NCBI GenBank assembly: GCA_007117175.1
Contig: SKGZ01000147.1
Location: 1-13,735 of the forward strand
Direction: 5' to 3'
Source of the DNA: Bacteriovoracales bacterium
GTDB taxonomy: Bacteria; Bdellovibrionota; Bacteriovoracia; Bacteriovoracales; Bacteriovoracaceae
Length of the DNA stretch: 13,735 nucleotides
Below the pieces are notes generated by a model, which was not told where the DNA came from, searched no databases, and saw only the letters and a list, made by a program, of their open reading frames with translations. This document shows, piece after piece, positions 9,301 through 13,735 of this stretch. The translations under genes were made by a program, and so were the position numbers. Within the stretch, counting starts at the first letter, position 1. Every line of letters begins with the position of its first letter.

Positions 9301-12093
9301 ATCGATCTTATTCGGCAACTTTTACATGCTCATGAATATTTTAGATATAAAGGTATTCAATTCGACTTGGTGATTTTGAATGCAGAGGCCAGCTCTTACC
9401 GGCTAGAACTTCAGGATGAACTTTTGCATCAGGTGAGATTGGCAGGCCAACAAGAATTAGTGAATGAAGATGGTGGCATCTTTTTACTAAAAAAAGAAGA
9501 AATCCCTTTAGAGGATCTTTCATTATTGCGAATAATTGCAAGGGTTTTTGTCAATGCTGAAAATGGAATTTTAAAGGAGCAAGTAAAACGCTTAAAATTG
9601 AGTGGACATATTTTAAAAGACAATTCATCTCGTGATAGATTCTCAAAGGTGGGGCGTAAAACTATTCCTTTAACTATTCCAAAAAGACAGTTTGAAAATG
9701 GTTTTGGTGGGTTTTCAGAAGATGGAAAAGAGTATGTAATTTTACTCGAATCAAAAAATTCAACACCTGCCCCTTGGTGCAATGTGATTGCTAATGAAAA
9801 AGAATTTGGTTTTTTGGTTTCTGAACAGGGAAGCTCCTACACATGGTCTATAAATAGTCGAGAAAACCGGATTACGCCATGGAGTAATGATTCTGTAACT
9901 GACCCTTCGGGAGAAAGTATCTATCTTGCAGATTTGGATTCAGGGGAAAAATGGTCTACTACACCAGGGCCCATGAAAGGTCCCAATCCTTATAAAATTT
10001 CTCACGGCCAAGGTTACACACATTTTGAGAATAATAACTACGAAATTAAGCAAAAATTATCTATGTTTTGTTCCATGGACAAAGAGGTAAAAATAAATCA
10101 ATTGATATTAAAAAATGAAAGTTCTCATTCGCGCAAGCTTTCTCTCGTTTACTATGTCGAATTGGTACTTGGGTCTGAGCGTAGCAAATCAGCTCACCAC
10201 ATAATTACAGAAAAAGGAAAAGTTCAAAATCTATTTATTGCCCGTAATCCTTATCATGAGGATTTTGGCAAACGACTTACTTATATAGCTTCAAGTGAAC
10301 TTGTTTCATCCTTTAGCTGTGATAGAAAAAGTTTTTTAGGTCCACAAGGAAATTGCAAAGATCCAGCAGGTCTAAATCATAAGAAATTAGACAATCAAAG
10401 TGGGGCAGGCCTTGATCCATGTATCGCTCTTCAGGTTATTGTTGAATTAGCACCATATGAAAAAAAGGAGATAAATTTTCTTTTAGGACAAGCTGCATCT
10501 GAAAGAGAAATTTATCCAATTGTTAAGGACATTTTTCTTAAGGACAGGATCGAACATGAGTTTAATCAAGTTAAAGAGTATTGGGATCAGATCTTAAATG
10601 TAATACAGATTAAAACCTCTTTACCAGAGTTTGATATTCTCATAAACCGTTGGTTATTGTACCAAAATCTGTCTTGTCGAATTTGGGCAAGAACTGCCTT
10701 TTATCAATCAGGGGGGGCGATTGGATTCAGAGATCAGTTGCAAGATGTAACGGCGTTACTTCACTGCGCGCCTCAAATAGCACGAAAACAAATTTTGTTA
10801 GCAGCTGCTTGCCAATTCAAAGAAGGTGATGTTTTGCATTGGTGGCATCCACCCTCAAATAAAGGGGTTCGTACACGTTTTTCAGATGATCTTTTGTGGC
10901 TTCCTTACGTCGTTGCCACCTATGTAAAAGTAGTGGGAGATCAATTGATTATAGACGAAGTTATTCCTTTTGTTGAAGGCCCAGATATACCTCCTGAGCA
11001 AGAGGATTTATATTGCCGGCCACAGGTTAGTGAAGTTTCTGGATCACTTTATGATCACTGCGTGAAAGCAATAGATCGGAGCCTCGAGCTTGGCGTACAT
11101 GGTCTGCCTTTAATGGGAGGTGGAGATTGGAATGATGGAATGAATCAGGTTGGAATTGAGGGAAAAGGTGAAAGTGTATGGATGGGCTGGTTTTTAATTA
11201 CGACCTTAAATGATTTTATGAAGTTTTGTGAACAAAAAAATGATACTCAAAGAATTGCTGTGTATAAGACTCATATTAAAAATCTGAGTAAAGCTCTTGA
11301 GAGCGTTGGTTGGGATGGGAAGTGGTACAAAAGAGCATTTTTTGACGATGGAACTCCATTGGGTTCGATAGAAAATGATGAATGTACAATCGATTCGCTT
11401 ACCCAGTCCTGGGCCGCAATTTCAAAAGTTGCAACCCCTGAACATCTCGATGTGGCAATGGCGTCTCTTAGTGAGTATCTAGTTAAAGAAGAAGATCAAT
11501 TGGTCCTTTTATTTACGCCGCCTTTTGATAAAAGCAAATTGAATCCTGGTTATATCAAAGGTTATCTTCCTGGAGTTAGAGAAAATGGAGGCCAATATAC
11601 TCATGCCGCAATATGGGCCGCAATAGCCTTTGCTACAAAAAAGAATGGAGAGGAAGCATTTAAATTATTATCAATGATAAACCCAATAAACCATTCTAAA
11701 ACAATTCATGATGCTCTAACTTATGGCATAGAACCGTATGTAATTTCTGCCGATGTCTACTCCAATCCTGCTTTACTAGGGCGCGGAGGTTGGAGTTGGT
11801 ATACCGGTTCCGCAGGATGGTACTATCGAGCATTGACAGAATCCATTTTCGGAATTTACCGAGAGGGGAACAATCTTCGAATAGATCCTTGCCTTGCAGA
11901 AATATTATCTGAATATCAAATCAATTACAAATTTGGTCTAAGCGATTACATAATTCAAGTTAAGCGCTGTTCTGATAAGCAAGGAAAAAAGCCAAGCATT
12001 ACCCTGGATGGGAAAAATATAGCTACAACAAATATTCCTTTAAGAGATGACGGAAAGATTCATCATATTGATGTTTCATTATGTGATTTATGA
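3298..12093 (+). CDS. ndvB: Cyclic beta-1,2-glucan synthase (NdvB/ChvB/Cgs family)
   Basis: This inner-membrane enzyme polymerises glucose from UDP-glucose into beta-1,2-glucan, cyclises it and controls ring size; the product goes to the periplasm. Its 2931 residues match the roughly 2800-2900 of rhizobial NdvB and Brucella Cgs. Residues ~20-415 are the conserved N-terminal region (Asp-Asn-Phe-His, then Arg-Glu-Asp-Leu-Pro). Predicted membrane segments lie near 421-441, 446-468, 826-848, 853-868, 951-970 and 975-992. The GT84 domain between them has Asp-Ser-Asp-Thr (634-637) and Arg-Gln-His-Arg-Trp (779-783). The glycoamylase-like cyclisation region (GH189 type) has Trp-Ser-Ala-Ser-Met-Phe-Glu from 1432, Trp-Gly-Ile-Ser-Glu-Ser at 1476-1481 and His-His-Gln-Gly-Met at 1574-1578. 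Two beta-sandwich segments start near 1621 and 2132. The GH94 module has Phe-Arg-Asp-Gln-Leu-Gln-Asp at 2477-2483 and Gly-Asp-Trp-Asn-Asp-Gly at 2609-2614, with Asp2613 at the expected general-acid position. All domains are complete and in frame. These glucans serve hypo-osmotic adaptation and host interaction in the characterised alphaproteobacteria. Confidence 0.95.
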   Translation: MVREKKRENNFPKMPPNIKFEEPIRDEIFSPERLEQYALYLSSELSISATKKRGKSLLPRLEENYQYLIHTYNKLTNSIQKGFTISPAGEWFVDNFHTMEEQVREVREDLPEAYYRELPKVLKGDLTNSPQVYAIALALIAHQDSHIDIETVKRFLHQYQTVRPLLIGEIWAIAIALRLVLIENLRRLGNQIIHFQEIQEWSDACADQILSTVKISKNKIQEFKDELTVELDKFDTSDCFIIVQLSKRLRDQTSEVFPISEFLEQYLARQKLSFENVLHAEYQRQAASQVTVSNIVGSMRLLSNIDWHDFFEKVNLVDPILEKDPVQSYSMMDFKSRDRYRHVIERMQKQTGVSEVEIAKNVLELSREAHHLKSEDPRKYHVGYYLIEHGLRDLEKKIGYHVSLKEKFKRKILDHPSEFYFSILFILSLLVLLPILFYSYWLNASLWSLVLIAIVTLIPISDSCLNLLNLFVSRLIQPRVLPKIDLNKDIPNLENAFVIVPTILADIDAASRVLDGLEVRYLSNQENNLFFALLSDFTDANSESMEKDNELLDFLISGVDELNQKYANHQKKFFLFHRKRLWNCSENKWMGHERKRGKIHEFNRFIRGSKDTTFIIAPPFDELFSKVKYVITLDSDTQLPRGAAKKLLGTILHPLNRPQFDSQTGRVIRGYGILQPRISITPESSERSLFAKIFSGHTGIDPYTTAVSDVYQDLFGEGIYTGKGLYVVDCFEKALCKRAPENALLSHDLFEGLFARTALVTEIEFLDDYPSQYEAFAKRQHRWTRGDWQILSWLLPHISDASGEKVRNSLPFISRWKIFDNLRRSLVSITMLLWLILGWTILPGPAGTWSLIALAVLAFPFYAHTTSNLLKNPRGISWISHLWDIWIDFKTNSTQLILSIICIPHQAYLHSDAIVKTLYRVYFSNRNLLNLQTAADVESRLKLQGGSSTQLFLVPILGSFALYTFLFHFYPKSLIFAAPFLLIWSLFPIIVKNLSRIRLKQKILLQSFEISQLRIISRKTWNFFETFVTEGENWLAPDNFQEDPKPLIAHRTSPTNMGLLLLSTCSANNLGFIGSFDMLEGIRRTLNTMLKLERCFGHFYNWYDTQTLEPLHPKYISTVDSGNLAGHLIAVKQSCLSIINRPIISSQCLIGISDTLTIVEEKINKLDSDFLVLNDSTIDTLTVKIRKCLKSCVIDNGSSLFEYQLRLKKIKACIESLNQIVDSLRFKHGEVHYQAITDWIEKSLHMSEAYINQVDSFLPNLNSEVLSDISLLLEQQDSHLFSKWQRLVGNLGSIKGLKEHQSLCKNMLELITDALSLGLSENILVQAQDAFIRTYGLCNQLSHCALELSEICDELVAKMDFKILFNNQRKLFSIGYIVEHGELDNSFYDLLASESRLASFVAIAKGDVSQSHWFHLGRQMTSVYNQRVLISWSASMFEYLMPLLVMRNYPNTLLNESQVSVIKQQVFYSKIRNVPWGISESAYNARDLQMNYQYGPFGIPGIGLKRGLSNDIVISPYSTALAAMVSTEDVFSNLKRLIDEKLLTDFGFYDSIDYTKGRTKPGKNHATIRNFMVHHQGMTLTALDNVLNDNVLQNRFHDDLMVRSCELLLQERTPKKVNITHPRSEETLIVKSAVFDNHPNLRLIKSVNTSLPTTQVLSNGGYTVMLTAAGTGFSKCKNIFLSRWKEDPIREGDGSYIFIEDTRSNLSWSASFAPMNNEAGAYNTSFSEHKADFWCRKNEITSHTEVIVSSEDDVEMRRMTLINHSDVERVLNITSYLEPVLTTHQADIAHPAFSNLFIETEYISSRNALLAHRRKRSTKDDEIWGIHMVTFGADNTQAVQYETNRNNFIGRANDISLPNAIKKGVSLSNKIGAVLDPILSLRKQITLAPHATVRLCFVSGVTHSHKEALRLIDRYHYQSMFNREDEMGWTQSQAELRHLNISFDEAKSFQELGNSLLYPCGPMRSVLTKQDESLKSQSALWAYGISGDNPILLVVIKNKHEIDLIRQLLHAHEYFRYKGIQFDLVILNAEASSYRLELQDELLHQVRLAGQQELVNEDGGIFLLKKEEIPLEDLSLLRIIARVFVNAENGILKEQVKRLKLSGHILKDNSSRDRFSKVGRKTIPLTIPKRQFENGFGGFSEDGKEYVILLESKNSTPAPWCNVIANEKEFGFLVSEQGSSYTWSINSRENRITPWSNDSVTDPSGESIYLADLDSGEKWSTTPGPMKGPNPYKISHGQGYTHFENNNYEIKQKLSMFCSMDKEVKINQLILKNESSHSRKLSLVYYVELVLGSERSKSAHHIITEKGKVQNLFIARNPYHEDFGKRLTYIASSELVSSFSCDRKSFLGPQGNCKDPAGLNHKKLDNQSGAGLDPCIALQVIVELAPYEKKEINFLLGQAASEREIYPIVKDIFLKDRIEHEFNQVKEYWDQILNVIQIKTSLPEFDILINRWLLYQNLSCRIWARTAFYQSGGAIGFRDQLQDVTALLHCAPQIARKQILLAAACQFKEGDVLHWWHPPSNKGVRTRFSDDLLWLPYVVATYVKVVGDQLIIDEVIPFVEGPDIPPEQEDLYCRPQVSEVSGSLYDHCVKAIDRSLELGVHGLPLMGGGDWNDGMNQVGIEGKGESVWMGWFLITTLNDFMKFCEQKNDTQRIAVYKTHIKNLSKALESVGWDGKWYKRAFFDDGTPLGSIENDECTIDSLTQSWAAISKVATPEHLDVAMASLSEYLVKEEDQLVLLFTPPFDKSKLNPGYIKGYLPGVRENGGQYTHAAIWAAIAFATKKNGEEAFKLLSMINPINHSKTIHDALTYGIEPYVISADVYSNPALLGRGGWSWYTGSAGWYYRALTESIFGIYREGNNLRIDPCLAEILSEYQINYKFGLSDYIIQVKRCSDKQGKKPSITLDGKNIATTNIPLRDDGKIHHIDVSLCDL

Positions 12094-12116
12094 AAAATTA
12101 GAGATTAGGAGTTTAA

Positions 12117-13610
12117 ATGAGTCATCACAAAAAATATAATTTAATTAATATAGCCGAGAGGGCCATGAGTTTCCATGGGCTAGAGTCATTCTTTACTGAT
12201 GAAGTGCTGGATCAGCTTAGTAGTATTACATGTACTGCAAGTGAAACTTCAGATCAAATAAAAGATCTTAGACATCTCATGTGGTGCTCAATTGATAACG
12301 ATGACTCTATGGATCTCGATCAAATAACATACACTGAACATACAGAAACCGGTAACTTTAAAGTATTTGTTGCAGTTGCTGATGTTGATGCTCTTGTAAA
12401 AAAAGATACTCCAATTGATCAGCATGCTAAGTTAAACACAACATCAATCTATACTGGTGTAAAATTATTTCCCATGCTACCCGAAAAACTATCAACCGAT
12501 TTAACCTCTCTTTCTGCAGCCGAGGATCGCCTAGCAATGGTTATTGAAATGGATATCAGTCAAAAAGGTGAAGTTATTGAGTCAGATGTATACCGTGCAA
12601 AAGTAAGAAATCAGGCGAAGCTTGATTACAATTCGGTTGCTCCTTGGCTAGAGCAAAATGGTCCTTTACCTCTAGCTGCTAGCAAAGTTGCAGGGCTGGA
12701 TAAACAATTACTTTTACAAAATGAAGTAGCACAAAAACTTAGAGCAGTTAGAAATAACTATGGAGCACTGGAGCTTGAAACAATTCAGCCAAGGGCCATA
12801 ATGAAAAATGATTCTGTTATTGGAATGCAGGATGATCCAAAAAATAGGGCACATGAACTTATTGAAGATCTTATGATTGCTGCCAACAGCTCAACTGCAA
12901 AATTTTTGATAGAAAAAGGTTATCCATCACTCAGACGTGTTGTTCGCTCACCAAAACGCTGGGAAAGAATAGTACAGGTCGCCCATAGTCTTGGAGAAAG
13001 ACTTCCTGATAAGCCAGACTCAAAGGCATTGTCAGAATTTATGTTAAAACGTAAGGAGGCTGATCCTCTTCGTTTTCCAGATATATCTCTAACCATTGTG
13101 AAACTTCTTGGCCGAGGTGAGTATGTGCTAGAAATGCCTGGAGAACCCGCAATTGGACACTTTGGGCTAGCCGTTACAGATTATTCTCACTCAACCGCCC
13201 CTAATCGAAGATTTCCTGATCTCATAACACAACGTCTAGTGAAGGCAGCGTTAGCAAAACAATCCTCTCCTTATAATCCCTCGGAACTTATCAATTTGGC
13301 AGGTCATTGCACCAAACAAGAAAACTCTGCGGATAAAGTTGAACGGCAGGTTCGTAAGTCGGCTTCAGCTTTATTACTCATTAATAAAATTGGGCAAGAG
13401 TATGAGGGGTTAGTTACTGGAGCTTCTGACAAGGGAACTTGGGCGCGTATTTTTTCCCCGATAGTGGAAGGAAAAATTTCAAAAGGCCAAAGGAATCTTG
13501 ATGTAGGAGACAAAGTTATTCTTAAACTTATAAGTGTCAACGTTGAAAAGGGATTTATCGACTTTGAGAATTTAAGGTATACCCATCGCAATTTAAATTT
13601 CCTGCTTTAG
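12117..13610 (+). CDS. Compact RNase II/R-family protein (RNB plus S1 domains, no cold-shock domains)
   Basis: This is a predicted Mg-dependent 3'-to-5' exoribonuclease of 497 residues, against about 640 for RNase II and 800 for RNase R. The RNB domain starts near residue 50, so there is no room for the two N-terminal cold-shock domains. The metal-site motif is Ser-Ile-Asp-Asn-Asp-Asp-Ser-Met-Asp-Leu-Asp-Gln at 58-69. Asp60, Asp66 and Asp68 match the first three catalytic aspartates of RNase II, but Gln69 replaces the fourth. Other family landmarks are Met-Leu-Pro-Glu-Lys-Leu-Ser (120-126), a helix with Glu-Asp-Leu-Met-Ile-Ala-Ala-Asn (250-257) and Ala-Pro-Asn-Arg-Arg-Phe-Pro-Asp (361-368), which carries the catalytic arginine region. 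Residues ~428-485 look like an S1 RNA-binding fold. The architecture recalls the short RNase II-type enzyme of Deinococcus radiodurans. The start at 12117 has AGGAG at 12107-12111 with a 5-nt gap. The gene lies 23 bp after ndvB, so it is probably cotranscribed. Its exact substrate is unknown, and it is not the housekeeping rnb or rnr. Confidence 0.88.
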   Translation: MSHHKKYNLINIAERAMSFHGLESFFTDEVLDQLSSITCTASETSDQIKDLRHLMWCSIDNDDSMDLDQITYTEHTETGNFKVFVAVADVDALVKKDTPIDQHAKLNTTSIYTGVKLFPMLPEKLSTDLTSLSAAEDRLAMVIEMDISQKGEVIESDVYRAKVRNQAKLDYNSVAPWLEQNGPLPLAASKVAGLDKQLLLQNEVAQKLRAVRNNYGALELETIQPRAIMKNDSVIGMQDDPKNRAHELIEDLMIAANSSTAKFLIEKGYPSLRRVVRSPKRWERIVQVAHSLGERLPDKPDSKALSEFMLKRKEADPLRFPDISLTIVKLLGRGEYVLEMPGEPAIGHFGLAVTDYSHSTAPNRRFPDLITQRLVKAALAKQSSPYNPSELINLAGHCTKQENSADKVERQVRKSASALLLINKIGQEYEGLVTGASDKGTWARIFSPIVEGKISKGQRNLDVGDKVILKLISVNVEKGFIDFENLRYTHRNLNFLL

Positions 13611-13624
13611 GGCTTTCACGGCCC
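13610..13624 (+). terminator. Weak hairpin after the RNase gene (possible terminator or IS end)
   Basis: GGGC at 13610-13613 pairs with GCCC at 13621-13624 across a 7-nt loop, followed by GTTTAAAAAA. The stem is only 4 bp and the T run is short, so it is a poor intrinsic terminator. It begins at the last base of the RNase TAG. It may instead be part of the terminal sequence of the insertion element that follows; with one end in view this cannot be decided. Confidence 0.25.
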
Positions 13625-13638
13625 GTTTAAAAAATCAT

Positions 13639-13659
13639 ATCCTTTAGAAATGAAAGGAT
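13639..13659. repeat. Perfect 7-bp inverted repeat around the transposase start codon
   Basis: ATCCTTT (13639-13645) is the exact reverse complement of AAAGGAT (13653-13659). The 7-nt loop (13646-13652) ends in the transposase ATG. In mRNA this hairpin would present or hide the start codon, and no Shine-Dalgarno sequence is evident upstream. Such structures can limit transposase synthesis, but a chance repeat of this length in AT-rich DNA is possible. Confidence 0.5.
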
Positions 13660-13735
13660 TCCTTACCAAAGAACAAAGAGAAGAGCTATTGCATGAGCTT
13701 AAGGTTGAGCGACATGCAAAGTATTCTGATCGCAT
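13650..13735 (+). mobile_element. IS630-like transposase gene, 5' end only (cut by window edge)
   Basis: An ATG at 13650 opens a frame that stays open to the right edge (28 complete codons). The peptide begins Met-Lys-Gly-Phe-Leu-Thr-Lys-Glu-Gln-Arg-Glu-Glu-Leu and continues with Leu-Lys-Val-Glu-Arg, then Lys-Tyr-Ser-Asp-Arg. This closely follows the N-terminal helix-turn-helix leader of IS630-family transposases, where Leu-Thr-x-x-Gln-Arg-Glu-Glu-Leu and a following Asp-Arg-Ile are characteristic. The DDE catalytic domain and the far end of the element are outside the window, so neither completeness nor activity can be judged. It lies 39 bp after the RNase stop, in the same orientation. IS630 elements insert at TA dinucleotides; TA occurs at 13608-13609, within the RNase stop codon. 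Confidence 0.75.

Noticed and set aside
9429..9782. Reverse-strand ORF of 117 codons within ndvB
   Set aside because: It is a shadow of the intact ndvB frame; its composition is uninformative and no start signal is visible.
1..13735. CRISPR arrays, tRNA or rRNA genes, riboswitches, replication origin
   Set aside because: No spaced direct repeats, cloverleaf, conserved RNA motif or iteron pattern was seen; nearly all of the window is protein coding.

Overview
The window is AT-rich bacterial DNA with every supported gene on the + strand. It probably comes from a proteobacterium. The gene set (a laterally mobile N-type ATPase operon, an NdvB/ChvB-family glucan synthase and an IS630-type transposase) would fit a low-GC gammaproteobacterium such as a Legionellales-like organism, but nothing in the sequence fixes the taxon.

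Positions 1-3305 hold the 3' half of an N-type F1Fo ATPase operon (family order atpDCQRBEFAG, with no separate delta gene). A possible last piece of atpB (subunit a) is followed by atpE (c), atpF (b with a delta-like C-terminal domain), atpA (alpha) and atpG (gamma). The genes are separated by 4 bp or overlap by 4-8 bp. AtpF carries a run of 13 serines encoded by a TCT microsatellite, exactly between its b-type helix and its delta-like domain. atpG is broken. Its N-terminal half is open for 164 codons, then the sequence jumps to the last ~48 codons of gamma in another frame, with about 80 residues absent. The rotor stalk should therefore be non-functional, although the upstream subunit genes look intact.

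Positions 3298-12093 hold one very large gene for a cyclic beta-1,2-glucan synthase of 2931 residues (NdvB/ChvB/Cgs family: membrane-bound GT84 synthase, glycoamylase-like cyclisation region, C-terminal GH94 module). Its start codon and Shine-Dalgarno sequence lie inside the gamma remnant, so it looks transcriptionally and perhaps translationally joined to the ATPase operon.

Positions 12117-13610 hold a compact RNase II/R-family protein with RNB and S1 domains. It lacks N-terminal cold-shock domains and has an unusual metal-site motif. It begins 23 bp after the glucan synthase, so it is probably in the same transcript.

From 13611 a short spacer with two small inverted repeats leads into the first 28 codons of an IS630-like transposase, cut by the window edge. 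An insertion sequence therefore abuts the RNase stop codon.

Together the window suggests an ion-motive ATPase operon later extended by an osmoadaptation/envelope glucan gene and an RNase. The ATPase is now decaying through loss of gamma while the downstream genes stay intact. No tRNA, rRNA, CRISPR array or riboswitch was seen, and no gene-free stretch exceeds 300 bases.
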